Shown: piece by piece, positions 32,811-41,377 of the stretch | Numbering within the stretch: the stretch's first letter is position 1 | Layout of the letters: the number at the start of each line of letters is the position of its first letter | Source of the DNA: Caballeronia sp. NK8 | GTDB lineage: Bacteria; Pseudomonadota; Gammaproteobacteria; Burkholderiales; Burkholderiaceae | DNA: 64,000 bases | Direction of reading: 5' to 3' | NCBI RefSeq assembly: GCF_018408855.1 | Contig: NZ_AP024322.1 | Location: 2,418,001-2,482,000, forward strand | Notes under the pieces: generated by a model | Told to the model about the DNA's origin: nothing | The model's input: the letters and a program-made list of their open reading frames with translations, nothing else | Databases searched by the model: none | Made by a program: the position numbers and the translations under genes

Positions 32811-33476
32811 CTATTCGGCCGGGCCGCAGACGAACGTGTGCAGATCGTGCGCGAAGCCGTCGAGTTCCTCGGAAATCTGCCGCACGTAGCGGCCGAGCAC
32901 GTTGTACGCGAGCACGGCGGGAATCGCGACGACCAGCCCGAACGCCGTCATGATGAGCGCCTCGCCCACCGGCCCGGCGACGTTTTCGATCATCGCCTGC
33001 CCGCTCGACGCGATGCTGCCGAGCGCGTGATAGATGCCCCATACGGTGCCGAGCAGGCCGACGAACGGCGCCGTGCTGCCCACCGATGCGAGCAGAACCT
33101 GGCCGAATTCGAGCCTGCGTTGCGAACGGAGCATGGCCTCGCGCAGCGCGCGCAACACCCGTTCACTGCGCTCGACGCGCGCGAGCATCGCGCCGGGCAT
33201 GTCGGTCTCGGACGCGTGCCACGCGGCTTCGGCAAGCGGCAGGAAAACGCGCTCGCGATCCGCGCTGCGTAGCGCACTGATGCCGTCTTTCAGATTCTCT
33301 GCCTGCCAAAAGCGCTGCAAGGCGCGTGGTCCTTGCCATTTGGCGTGCGCGAGAATCCACGCCTTCACGAGCAGGAAGCACCAGCTCGCGAGCGACATCG
33401 CGAGCAGCACGCCCGCGACCGCATGCGTGACGGCGTCGCCGGATTGCAGATAGTGAATGACGCCAGTCGCTGCCAT
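32811..33476 (-). CDS. exbB: MotA/TolQ/ExbB proton channel protein
   Basis: 221 aa with three membrane helices: GVLLAMSLASWCFLLVKAWI near the N-terminus, and a later pair including LASVGSTAPFVGLLGTVWGI and EALIMTAFGLVVAIPAVLAY. GSTAPFVGLLGTVWG is the diagnostic stretch. It forms the stator channel with the downstream ExbD protein. The gene follows dapB by 12 bases; in this bacterial group the dapB-exbB-exbD-leuS order is usual as far as I recall. Confidence 0.9.
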   Translation of the reverse strand: MAATGVIHYLQSGDAVTHAVAGVLLAMSLASWCFLLVKAWILAHAKWQGPRALQRFWQAENLKDGISALRSADRERVFLPLAEAAWHASETDMPGAMLARVERSERVLRALREAMLRSQRRLEFGQVLLASVGSTAPFVGLLGTVWGIYHALGSIASSGQAMIENVAGPVGEALIMTAFGLVVAIPAVLAYNVLGRYVRQISEELDGFAHDLHTFVCGPAE

Positions 33477-33488
33477 CGTCGAGAACGA

Positions 33489-34286
33489 TCAGCGCAGGCC
33501 GAGTACGTCCTGCATGTCGAAGAAGCCTTTTTCGTGTCCTTGCAGGAAATGCGCGGCGCGCAGCGCGCCTTGCGCATAGGACAGACGGCTCGCCGACTTG
33601 TGCGTGATCTCGATGCGCTCTCCGATGCCCGCGAAGAGCACCGTGTGATCGCCGACGATATCGCCGCCGCGAATCGCAGAAAAGCCGATGGTCGACGGAT
33701 CGCGCTCGCCCGTCACGCCTTCGCGCGCGTACACGGCGCAGTCCTTCAGATCGCGGCCGAGCGCCTTGGCGATCACTTCGCCCATGCCGAGCGCGGTGCC
33801 CGACGGCGCGTCAACCTTGTGACGGTGATGCGCCTCGATGATCTCGATGTCGTAGCCGGTGGCGAAGTGCTTCGCGGCGAACTCGAGCAGCTTCATCGTG
33901 ACGTTCACGCCGACGCTCATGTTCGGCGCGAACACCACGCCGATCTTCTCGCCCGCCTGCTTCAGTTGCGCCTTCTGCTCGTCCGAGAACCCAGTCGTGC
34001 CGATGATCATCTTCACGTCGTGGCGCAGCGCGGCTTCGAGATGCGTCATCGTGCCTTCGGGGCGCGTGAAGTCGATCAGGTAATCGGCATCGGCGAATAC
34101 GCGCTCGATGTCGTCGGTCAGCAGCACGCCCGTGGTCTTGCCGAGGAACGCGCCCGCGTCCTGCCCGAGTTGCGGCACGCCGGGCCGGTCGAGCGCGCCT
34201 GCGAACTGCGCTTCGGAATCGTTGAGAACGGTTTCGATCAGCATCCGGCCCATGCGGCCCGATGCCCCGGCAATGGCGATCTTCAT
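33489..34286 (-). CDS. dapB: 4-hydroxy-tetrahydrodipicolinate reductase
   Basis: 265 aa. The NAD(P)-binding N-terminus is [18 protein letters not shown], and the catalytic signature [20 protein letters not shown] contains the conserved His pair and Lys. GTTGFSDEQ and [11 protein letters not shown] are also typical. It makes tetrahydrodipicolinate for lysine and peptidoglycan diaminopimelate. The gene follows bamE after a 126-base gap that holds a strong hairpin. Confidence 0.97.
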   Translation of the reverse strand: MKIAIAGASGRMGRMLIETVLNDSEAQFAGALDRPGVPQLGQDAGAFLGKTTGVLLTDDIERVFADADYLIDFTRPEGTMTHLEAALRHDVKMIIGTTGFSDEQKAQLKQAGEKIGVVFAPNMSVGVNVTMKLLEFAAKHFATGYDIEIIEAHHRHKVDAPSGTALGMGEVIAKALGRDLKDCAVYAREGVTGERDPSTIGFSAIRGGDIVGDHTVLFAGIGERIEITHKSASRLSYAQGALRAAHFLQGHEKGFFDMQDVLGLR

Positions 34287-34350
34287 GGCAGTCTCGTATT
34301 GAATCTGAATCGCGCGCGCGACGCGCGATGGATGATGCGGATGGGCTGGC

Positions 34351-34396
34351 CGGATGAGGCCGCGCCAGGTCGAAACGCCTGGCGCGGCCTCATCCG
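34351..34396. terminator. Perfect 19-bp hairpin between bamE and dapB
   Basis: CGGATGAGGCCGCGCCAGG pairs completely with CCTGGCGCGGCCTCATCCG over an eight-base TCGAAACG loop. No T run follows on either strand, so it is a partial terminator, an mRNA-stabilising stem or a small repeat element. It starts 16 bases after the bamE stop codon. Confidence 0.6.
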
Positions 34397-34412
34397 CAAA
34401 CGGCTGAACTGC

Positions 34413-35213
34413 TTACTGACTTTGCTGCGGCAGATAGAACTGCGCCTGACCGCTCGCATTGGCCGGCGTGGGCGACGAGCCCGACGGGCCGACCGCGCTG
34501 CTGTCCGGAATGTTGATCGTCTGCGGCCGGCGCTTCAGTTGAATCTGCGAGTTGCTGCCGCTCTGGCCGCTCGAGCCGGGCGCACCGCCCGCCGTCTGCG
34601 GCACGTTTGCGCGCACCGACGACTGCGTGCGGCCCGTCGGCATGTCGACCTGCGCCGTGGCGCGATTGGCGGCCTGCGCGGCTTCCTGATTGGCGTCGCC
34701 TGCAAACGCGGCCGCGGTGTTCGGCTGCGTGGACGGCTCGCCGACCGGCGCGGTCACTGCCGCCGTCGACGCCACCGCCGCCGATGCCGCCGCGGGCGCT
34801 ACGGGCTTCGCGACCTTGATGCCCTTGTCGCCATCGATTTCCGCGAGCAGTTCGAGGTTCGACGGCAGGTTCTCGCCGCCCGACCAACTCACGACGCGAT
34901 CGCTCGCGAAGTTCACGACGAAGTCACGCTGCTGCACGATCGACGTCGACCCGCGCTTGAAATAAAACACATAGTCCCAGCGATCGGCGTGGAACATGTC
35001 GCTCAGGAGCGGCGTGCCCAGAAGCTGCTTCACCTGATCGCGCGACATGCCGACCTGCATCTGATTCGCCGCTTCCTGCGAGACGAAATTGCCTTGCACG
35101 ACCGTGATCCGATACGGCGTGATGCTTTGCGCGATCTTCTGCGTGACGCTGTCATACGCCGAGCAGCCGGCGAGCAATGCGGCCAAGGTTGCTGCGATCA
35201 CGATTCCCCGCAT
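34413..35213 (-). CDS. bamE: Outer-membrane assembly lipoprotein BamE (SmpA/OmlA) with long C-terminal extension
   Basis: 266 aa from MRGIVIAATLAAL, with GGGAGAG seven bases before the ATG. Lipobox LLAGCSAYD with Cys17. The BamE domain covers about residues 25-110 (QGNFVSQEAANQMQVGMSRD, LLGTPLLSDMFHADRWDYVF). E. coli BamE ends there, at about 113 aa; this one continues for about 150 residues of Ala/Ser/Gln/Pro-rich low-complexity sequence, probably disordered in the periplasm. It is part of the Bam complex that folds outer-membrane proteins. Divergent from fur, as in many betaproteobacteria. Confidence 0.92.
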   Translation of the reverse strand: MRGIVIAATLAALLAGCSAYDSVTQKIAQSITPYRITVVQGNFVSQEAANQMQVGMSRDQVKQLLGTPLLSDMFHADRWDYVFYFKRGSTSIVQQRDFVVNFASDRVVSWSGGENLPSNLELLAEIDGDKGIKVAKPVAPAAASAAVASTAAVTAPVGEPSTQPNTAAAFAGDANQEAAQAANRATAQVDMPTGRTQSSVRANVPQTAGGAPGSSGQSGSNSQIQLKRRPQTINIPDSSAVGPSGSSPTPANASGQAQFYLPQQSQ

Positions 35214-35388
35214 GCGACGGCTCTCCCTGCAATTCGATAAAGATTTGACGAACATTTCACCTTTCACGCGAGGCGCTCCGAGGTCGCGCTCTTTTCATCC
35301 GATTCGCCTTGCATCCGCGTGGGATGTCGGGAATTGGAAAAACGCATTACTATGAGAACCTTGAATTGTACTCTAGGGATGCCTAGCC

Positions 35389-35817
35389 ATGACCAATCCC
35401 GCCGATCTCAAAAATATCGGGCTCAAGGCGACCCTGCCCCGCCTCAAAATCCTCGAAATTTTTCAGCATAGTCCGGTGCGCCATCTGACCGCTGAAGACG
35501 TGTATCGGAGCTTGTTGAACGAAGAGCTCGATATCGGTCTCGCAACGGTGTATCGCGTGCTCACGCAGTTCGAGCAGGCCGGCCTGTTGTCGCGTAGCAA
35601 TTTCGAATCGGGCAAGGCCGTCTTCGAGCTCAACGAGGGATCGCACCACGATCACCTGGTGTGCATCGACTGCGGACGTGTGGAAGAGTTTTTCGATGCG
35701 GAGATCGAACGCCGTCAGCAATCGATCGCGAAGGATCGCGGCTTCAAGCTCCACGAGCATGCGCTCGCGCTGTACGGCGCATGCACGAAGGAAAACTGCC
35801 CGCACCGCAAGCATTGA
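35389..35817 (+). CDS. fur: Ferric uptake regulator Fur
   Basis: 142 aa. The N-terminal winged helix contains [16 protein letters not shown] and [16 protein letters not shown]. The metal and dimerisation part carries [16 protein letters not shown] and the C-terminal [11 protein letters not shown], so both the His-rich site and the Cys pairs are present. With Fe2+ it represses iron-uptake genes. The 175 bases between bamE and fur must contain both promoters; I could not pick out a convincing Fur box. Confidence 0.97.
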   Translation: MTNPADLKNIGLKATLPRLKILEIFQHSPVRHLTAEDVYRSLLNEELDIGLATVYRVLTQFEQAGLLSRSNFESGKAVFELNEGSHHDHLVCIDCGRVEEFFDAEIERRQQSIAKDRGFKLHEHALALYGACTKENCPHRKH

Positions 35818-35852
35818 GTTTCGAGCGCCGGCTTCGCGGCGCCCGGAAATGA

Positions 35853-35886
35853 AAACCGCCGTCCATCTCGCGATGGACGGCGGTTT
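35853..35886. terminator. Bidirectional terminator between fur and allA
   Basis: AAACCGCCGTCCATC and GATGGACGGCGGTTT pair perfectly across a TCGC loop, with A residues before and T residues after. It should serve both converging genes. Confidence 0.92.
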
Positions 35887-35952
35887 CGTTTCGCCTGTAC
35901 GCTTTGTGATTTGCGTCTGCGATCGATTCGCAGTTGCATTTCGATTAGCACG

Positions 35953-36462
35953 TCACGCGGCGTGTACTTCGTGTTCGACCAGCGTGTAACGCTCCGGCAG
36001 ATCGATCTCATCGCAATTCGGCGCATCGCCGCCGCGATCCACGACGATGAAATCGCCAGCTTGGTCGAGCACGATCAGCGGGTGATGCCACACGCCGCGC
36101 GCATAGTTCACGCCTTGCCAGCCGCGCGCGAAGAACGCGCGCAGTTTCGCCGGATCGAACTCGCCCGCGGGCGCGACCACCACGAGATAGCGCACGTCCG
36201 CGAGCGGCACGAACGCCTGGCTGCCGAGCGGATGACGCTCCATCATCGAGATCACGACCGGCTGCGGGCGCGGCTGGGCGCGAAACACGTTGATGAGCGG
36301 CCGCCCGCCGCTCTCGAAACCGACCTCCACATTTGCGAGATCGTGAAAGCGCTCGGTCGTGCCCGCGTTGATCGGAAAATGGCGCGCGCCGTCGAGTTCG
36401 ATCACGTCGCCGAACGGGGCGAAGGCTTCGCGCGTCAGCGGTTCCAGCGTCAGCGTCTTCAT
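35953..36462 (-). CDS. allA: Ureidoglycolate lyase
   Basis: 169 aa, usual for AllA. Recognisable parts are [20 protein letters not shown] at the N-terminus, [20 protein letters not shown] and the cupin-type [20 protein letters not shown]. It releases urea from ureidoglycolate to give glyoxylate. Its start overlaps the allantoicase stop (ATGA), so translation is coupled. Confidence 0.94.
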   Translation of the reverse strand: MKTLTLEPLTREAFAPFGDVIELDGARHFPINAGTTERFHDLANVEVGFESGGRPLINVFRAQPRPQPVVISMMERHPLGSQAFVPLADVRYLVVVAPAGEFDPAKLRAFFARGWQGVNYARGVWHHPLIVLDQAGDFIVVDRGGDAPNCDEIDLPERYTLVEHEVHAA

Positions 36463-37469
36463 TCCAGTTCACCGAAGATGCGCAGCCGCGACACGCCGCC
36501 ATCCGGGTAGATATTGAAGCGTACGTGCGTCACCGGTCCGAGCGCGGCGATCTCCTTTTCGAAGCGATGCACGCTGTCCATCGAGAGCTTCTGCTCGTCG
36601 AGCAGCACGGGCCAGAACATCGCCTGCGTGACGAGCGATTCATCCGTGCCGCCTTCCACGCGCGCCGCCTGCAGCGAACAACGGTCCGGGTAGTTGCCCT
36701 TGAAGTGCGCGGTGTCCACTTCGATCGCGCGGATCACGCCGGGATTCGCCAGCGCGACGATCGCCCAGTCGTTGCCCGGCTCGCGCCGACGACGCGTTTC
36801 CCAGCCGTCGCCCATGTTCACGCCACGCCCGGGCATCAGCATTTGCGACGCGGGACCGAAATGCTGATTGTTCGCCGCGACGAGATATGCGCCGTTTTCG
36901 ATCGCCGCGAGATCGAGCAGCGTGCCGCGTTCGACGCGCGAAAAGTCCGTCTTCGGCTGGCCATAAACACGCAAGCGCGCGATGCCGCCATCGGGATAGA
37001 TGTTCACGCGCAGATGCGTGTAAGCGCGCGTATCGCCGATGTCGAGATAGTGATGATGATTACCCTGCAGCGTCGTCGACGGCACGATTTCGCGCCAGTC
37101 GCCATCGTCCTGCGGATTCGCGCTCTCGCTGTAGCACGCGTCGATCGACGCCGCCGGCGGGAAGTTGCCGGTGAAGTGACTCGTATCGATGTCGATGCCG
37201 TGAATCACGCCGGCGCGCGCGAGTTTGACGATGCAGTGATCGTAGCCCGTCGTGCGCTTGCGGCGCGTTTCCCAGCCGTCCATCCACTTGCCGTGTTCGT
37301 CGTACTTGCCGGGGATGAACACCGCCGGCTGCGGTTCCAGCATGCGATCTTTCGGCGCGAAGAATTCGTCGGTGGCGAAGAGTGCCTGCGCGCCGAGTCG
37401 CGGGTCCGCGAGGTTCATGTAGCGGCGGGCGAAGGCAGGAGCGTCGTCGGGCAGAATCGGATTGGCCAT
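36459..37469 (-). CDS. alc: Allantoicase
   Basis: 336 aa with two copies of the allantoicase beta-sandwich repeat: the first contains [20 protein letters not shown], the second [20 protein letters not shown]; each is followed by a HFTGNFPP or HFKGNYPD segment and ends in [14 protein letters not shown] sequence. The enzyme hydrolyses allantoate to ureidoglycolate and urea. It lies between dctA (26 bases upstream) and allA. Confidence 0.96.
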   Translation of the reverse strand: MANPILPDDAPAFARRYMNLADPRLGAQALFATDEFFAPKDRMLEPQPAVFIPGKYDEHGKWMDGWETRRKRTTGYDHCIVKLARAGVIHGIDIDTSHFTGNFPPAASIDACYSESANPQDDGDWREIVPSTTLQGNHHHYLDIGDTRAYTHLRVNIYPDGGIARLRVYGQPKTDFSRVERGTLLDLAAIENGAYLVAANNQHFGPASQMLMPGRGVNMGDGWETRRRREPGNDWAIVALANPGVIRAIEVDTAHFKGNYPDRCSLQAARVEGGTDESLVTQAMFWPVLLDEQKLSMDSVHRFEKEIAALGPVTHVRFNIYPDGGVSRLRIFGELE

Positions 37470-37495
37470 TTCAGTGTTCCTTCGGTTGCGGTGAG

Positions 37496-38821
37496 TCAGA
37501 TTGCGTGTGCGTTTTCATGACCGTGCGTGTGCGCGGGTTCCGGCGCGGCAGGCACGAAGCGGTATTCGGCGTCCTGGTCGAGCACGCGCTTCGCACGCAC
37601 CCGGTCGATGTCGTTCTCCCACACCGCGACGATCACCGTCGCCACGCAGTTGCCGATCAGATTGGTGACGGCGCGCGCGATGCCGACGAACCAGTCGACC
37701 GGCAGGATCAGCACGAGGCCGAGCACGGGAATCGCGGGAATCGCGGAAAGCGTCGCGGCGAGAATCACGATGGCCGAGCCCGGAATACCGTGTGCGCCCT
37801 TCGACGTCACCAGCGACACGAGCACGACGACGATCAGGTCATGCAGCGACAGCGGCGTGTTGGTCGCCTGCGCGATGAAGATCACGGCGAGCGTAAGGTA
37901 GATCGAGAAGCCGTCGAGGTTGAACGAGTAGCCGGTCGGAATCACGAGGCCGACGGTCGAATCCTTCACGCCCATCCATTCGAGCTTGCGCATGATCTGC
38001 GGCAGCACGGCATCGGACGACGCGGTGCCGAGCACGATCGACAGTTCTTCGCGCAGATAGCGCACGAGCTTGAAGATCGAGAAGCCCGCGAGCCGCATGA
38101 CCACGCCCAGCACCACGAACACGAACAGGAAGCAACTCGCGTAGAACACCATCACGAGCAAGCCCAGTTGCTTGAGCGACGCGACGCCGTACTGGCCGGT
38201 CGTGAACGCAATCGCGCCGAGCACGCCGAGCGGCGCGAGCTTGATGATGAACGCCATGATGCGGAAGAACACGTTCGACAACTCGTCGATGAACACCGTC
38301 ACGCGCTGCGCCTTGTCGCCGAGCATCGAGAGCGCCGCGCCGAACAGGATGGCGAACACGAGCACTTGCAGGATGTCGCCCTTCGCGAAGGCATCGATCG
38401 CGGTGTCGGGGATGATCTTCAGCAGGAAGCCCGCCGTGTCCTTCAGGCTCTTCGCGTGCTCCGTGTAGGTGGAGAGCGACGCCGCATTGAGCGTATGCAG
38501 ATCGATGTTCATGCCGACGCCCGGGCGCGTGACCCACGCCAGAATCGCGCCGATGACCAACGCGAGCGTCGTCATGATCTCGAAGTAGATGACCGCCTTG
38601 AGCCCGACGCGCCCGACCTTCTTCAGATCGCCCGCGCTCGCCATGCCGCTCACGACAACGCAGAACACGATCGGCCCGATCACCATTTTGATCAGCTTCA
38701 GAAAGCCGTCGCCCAAGGGCCGCAGCGACTGGCCGAATTGCGGAAATAGCGCGCCCACCACGATGCCGATGACCAGCGCGATCATCACCCTGCCGAACAG
38801 CGAATTCAGAAATCTCGACAC
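37496..38821 (-). CDS. dctA: C4-dicarboxylate transporter DctA family
   Basis: 441 aa from a GTG start at 38821 (protein begins [13 protein letters not shown] after the initiator), with GAGGAG six bases upstream; the long upstream frame is not membrane-like. About eight hydrophobic helices and the Na+ or H+:dicarboxylate symporter motifs are present: [20 protein letters not shown] and [20 protein letters not shown]. Normally it takes up succinate, fumarate and malate. Here it heads an operon with allantoicase and ureidoglycolate lyase under a GntR-type operator, so its substrate may be a ureide-pathway intermediate; that is inference. Confidence 0.9.
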   Translation of the reverse strand: MSRFLNSLFGRVMIALVIGIVVGALFPQFGQSLRPLGDGFLKLIKMVIGPIVFCVVVSGMASAGDLKKVGRVGLKAVIYFEIMTTLALVIGAILAWVTRPGVGMNIDLHTLNAASLSTYTEHAKSLKDTAGFLLKIIPDTAIDAFAKGDILQVLVFAILFGAALSMLGDKAQRVTVFIDELSNVFFRIMAFIIKLAPLGVLGAIAFTTGQYGVASLKQLGLLVMVFYASCFLFVFVVLGVVMRLAGFSIFKLVRYLREELSIVLGTASSDAVLPQIMRKLEWMGVKDSTVGLVIPTGYSFNLDGFSIYLTLAVIFIAQATNTPLSLHDLIVVVLVSLVTSKGAHGIPGSAIVILAATLSAIPAIPVLGLVLILPVDWFVGIARAVTNLIGNCVATVIVAVWENDIDRVRAKRVLDQDAEYRFVPAAPEPAHTHGHENAHAI

Positions 38822-38866
38822 GACCGTCTCCTCGTGTAATGTCTCAGGACCCGAGCAACTGTTCCG

Positions 38867-38881
38867 ACTGGTCGGACCAGT
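38867..38881. promoter_or_regulatory. Palindromic operator for the FCD/GntR regulator, upstream of dctA
   Basis: ACTGGTCGGACCAGT is a perfect palindrome around a central base and fits the TGGT-N-ACCA class bound by FadR-type GntR proteins. It lies 46 bases upstream of the dctA start. The same GGTC-N-GACC core recurs at 39019-39029. Confidence 0.65.
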
Positions 38882-39018
38882 GCTGTGATGTGGAATATTA
38901 GAAAGCCGATATAACCCAGTCAAGGACGCATTCGTAGCGGTATACCCTGTTCGATTCGGGCACGAAAATGCGCGCGGCACGGTCGCCCACACGGGCGCCC
39001 GGCACGCGCATACAATGG

Positions 39019-39029
39019 CGGTCAGACCG
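39019..39029. promoter_or_regulatory. Second GGTC-N-GACC operator, upstream of the regulator gene
   Basis: CGGTCAGACCG is a palindrome with the same core as the box at 38867-38881 and ends about 20 bases before the start codon of the GntR gene, where a bound protein would block its own transcription. Confidence 0.6.
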
Positions 39030-39049
39030 GCCAATACTGTTTTCTTCCT

Positions 39050-39745
39050 ATGAAAAATGTCCCGCACACCGTGACCGACGCCGCGATCGCGACCATTCGC
39101 GAACGTATCGAATCGAGCGTGTATCCGGTCGGGAGCCTGCTGCCGGCGCAGCGGCAACTATCGGAGGAACTGGAGATCAGCCGGGCGTCGCTGCGCGAGG
39201 CGCTCTCGACACTCGAAGCGCTCGGTATGCTGCATATCCGTCCCGGCAAGGGCGTGTACGTCAGCAACGCGCAGGCGAGCAACGCGCATCCGTGGCGTTT
39301 CGCGGATCAGGCTTCGTTGCCGGATACCTATCAGATGCGTTTCGCGCTGGAGGGATTCGTCGCACGGCTCGCGGCGCATTCCATCGGCGATTCCGACATC
39401 GACTGGCTCGACGACAATCTCGGTTCGCTGCACGTCGCGTTGACGGAATCGGCGCTCGAGGAAGCCGCGCAACTGGATTTCGCGTTCCATATGCGTATCG
39501 TGAGTCTCGCGGGCAACGCGGCGATCGAATCGATCCTGCGCGGCAGCGCCGACATCATGAAGGAAAGCCAGCGCCTGCCGTTCTATCGGCGCGAACTGGT
39601 GCTGTCGACGTATCACGAACACGCGATGATCATCGAGGCGCTGAAGGCGCGCGACGGAGAGAAGGCCGGCCGCGCGATCGAAGGGCACATCGTCAATGCG
39701 GCGCAGCGCGCGGGCGTGCATTTTCCGGTGCCGAACAAAGCGTGA
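39050..39745 (+). CDS. GntR-family regulator, FadR/FCD subfamily
   Basis: 231 aa. The winged-helix domain covers about residues 8-75 (IRERIESSVYPVGSLLPAQR, then ISRASLREALSTLEALGMLH). The FCD ligand domain starts near residue 95 (MRFALEGFVARLAAHS) and contains DFAFHMRIVSLAGN and YHEHAMIIEALKARDGEK, with the metal-binding Asp and His residues. It is transcribed away from dctA-alc-allA, and the shared spacer holds two matching operators, so it probably controls this operon and itself in response to a ureide or dicarboxylate. Confidence 0.88.
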   Translation: MKNVPHTVTDAAIATIRERIESSVYPVGSLLPAQRQLSEELEISRASLREALSTLEALGMLHIRPGKGVYVSNAQASNAHPWRFADQASLPDTYQMRFALEGFVARLAAHSIGDSDIDWLDDNLGSLHVALTESALEEAAQLDFAFHMRIVSLAGNAAIESILRGSADIMKESQRLPFYRRELVLSTYHEHAMIIEALKARDGEKAGRAIEGHIVNAAQRAGVHFPVPNKA

Positions 39746-39859
39746 GCGCATGCGGCACTTCTTTTGATGTCGTCAGTCTCAGCAAGGGCCGTGCGTGATG
39801 GAGGTTTCGATCCGCTTGCGCTGCCCTGCAATTGACGAACATCAAGAGGAGCAGCGTCG

Positions 39860-40249
39860 ATGGACATGCAACAACTCGTTTCGGAATTTCTATCCTCGGA
39901 TCACGGCGCGCAAGCCACGCAAGCGCTGACCGATCAGGGCTTCAGCCCCGAAGATAGCCAGCAGATGCTCAGTACCGCCGCGCAGACCGCGCACGCGCAC
40001 GCCGAAGAACAAAGCCAGGGCTTGCTCGGCGATCATCCCGGCAAGAGCTTTTTCGCGGCGTTCGCCGCCGGACTCGTGCGCGGAGACGGCTTTCTGAAAT
40101 CGATGGAGGAAGGTGGCGAAGGCGTTCTCACGGGGCGCATCGCCGAATCGATCGCCGCGCGCATGGGCATGGACCCCGGCACGGCAGCCACGGTCGCGGC
40201 GGCGGCGACACCTTACGTCGTATCGTTTCTGCGCGAGAAGCTCGCGTAA
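39860..40249 (+). CDS. Hypothetical Ala/Gly-rich protein, 129 aa
   Basis: Starts MDMQQLVSEFLSSDHGAQAT, with AGAGGAG eight bases before the ATG. The first half is rich in Gln, Ala and His (QTAHAHAEEQSQGLLGDHPG); the second contains a Gly/Ala-rich amphipathic or hydrophobic stretch (SFFAAFAAGLVRGDG) and ends AATPYVVSFLREKLA. No signal peptide. I do not recognise the family with confidence; the pattern recalls small bacterial proteins of the DUF937/YidB kind only loosely. A bidirectional terminator follows. Confidence 0.7.
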   Translation: MDMQQLVSEFLSSDHGAQATQALTDQGFSPEDSQQMLSTAAQTAHAHAEEQSQGLLGDHPGKSFFAAFAAGLVRGDGFLKSMEEGGEGVLTGRIAESIAARMGMDPGTAATVAAAATPYVVSFLREKLA

Positions 40250-40272
40250 CGCAGACTAAAAGCTGCAAAAAA

Positions 40273-40298
40273 CAAAGCCGCTCCGAAGAGCGGCTTTG
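40273..40298. terminator. Bidirectional terminator between the 129-aa gene and gapA
   Basis: CAAAGCCGCTC and GAGCGGCTTTG form a perfect stem with a CGAA tetraloop; A residues precede it and TTTGTCGTTT follows. Confidence 0.9.
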
Positions 40299-40318
40299 TC
40301 GTTTCAGCAAGCCGAAAC

Positions 40319-41329
40319 TTACTTGGCGTTCGCGAGTGCAACCGCCGTATCCAGCATGCGGTTCGAGAAGCCCCACTCGTTGTCGTACCAGCTCGACACC
40401 TTCACGAGACGGCCCGACACCTTCGTGAGCGTCGAGTCGAACGTCGACGAAGCCGGGTTGTGGTTGTAGTCGATCGAGACCAGCGGCGCATCGTTGTAAC
40501 CGAGCACGCCCTTCAGCGCGCCTTCCGACGCTTCCTTCATGATCTTGTTGACTTCCTCGACCGTCGTGTCGCGCGCGGCGATGAACGACAGATCGACGAC
40601 CGATACGTTGATCGTCGGCACGCGAATCGCGTAGCCATCCAGCTTGCCGTTCAGCTCCGGCAGCACGAGGCCGACCGCGGAAGCCGCGCCCGTCTTCGTC
40701 GGGATCTGGCTGTGCGTGGCCGAGCGCGCGCGGCGCAGGTCTTCGTGATACACGTCGGTCAGGACCTGATCGTTCGTGTAGGCGTGGATCGTGGTCATCA
40801 GACCGTTCACCAGACCGATCTTGTCGTTCAGCGGCTTGACGAGCGGTGCCAGGCAGTTCGTCGTGCACGATGCGTTCGAGATGACCGTATCCGAAGCCTT
40901 CAGCACGTGATGGTTCACGCCGTACACGACGGTCGCGTCCACGTCCTTGCCGCCCGGCGCCGAGATGATGACCTTCTTCGCACCGCCCTTGATGTGCGCG
41001 CTCGCCTTTTCCTTGGTCGTGAAAAAGCCCGTGCACTCCAGCACCACGTCGACCTTCAACTCGCCCCACGGCAGTTCGGCCGGATTGCGGTTCGCCAGCA
41101 CGCGGATCTTGTCGCCGTTGACGACGAGGTAATCGCCGTCCACTGACACTTCACCCGGGAACTTGCCGTGCGCGGTGTCGTATTGCGTCAGATGCGCGTT
41201 CGTCTTGGCATCGCCCAGATCGTTGATGGCGACGATCTCGATATCGTGCTTCTTGCCGTTTTCATAGAGGGCGCGCAGCGTGTTGCGGCCGATCCGGCCG
41301 TAGCCGTTGATTGCAACGCGAATCGTCAT
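40319..41329 (-). CDS. gapA: Glyceraldehyde-3-phosphate dehydrogenase
   Basis: 336 aa. NAD-binding start [20 protein letters not shown] and the active site [15 protein letters not shown] with catalytic Cys155. [11 protein letters not shown] and [12 protein letters not shown] near the C-terminus are typical. It oxidises glyceraldehyde 3-phosphate from glycolysis or the Entner-Doudoroff route encoded nearby. It follows tkt after 48 bases on the same strand, a common pairing in betaproteobacteria. Confidence 0.98.
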   Translation of the reverse strand: MTIRVAINGYGRIGRNTLRALYENGKKHDIEIVAINDLGDAKTNAHLTQYDTAHGKFPGEVSVDGDYLVVNGDKIRVLANRNPAELPWGELKVDVVLECTGFFTTKEKASAHIKGGAKKVIISAPGGKDVDATVVYGVNHHVLKASDTVISNASCTTNCLAPLVKPLNDKIGLVNGLMTTIHAYTNDQVLTDVYHEDLRRARSATHSQIPTKTGAASAVGLVLPELNGKLDGYAIRVPTINVSVVDLSFIAARDTTVEEVNKIMKEASEGALKGVLGYNDAPLVSIDYNHNPASSTFDSTLTKVSGRLVKVSSWYDNEWGFSNRMLDTAVALANAK

Positions 41330-41377
41330 GGTCTATCTCCTTGGCTCAAAAAAACCTTGCTTCGCTGAGATCAGTGC

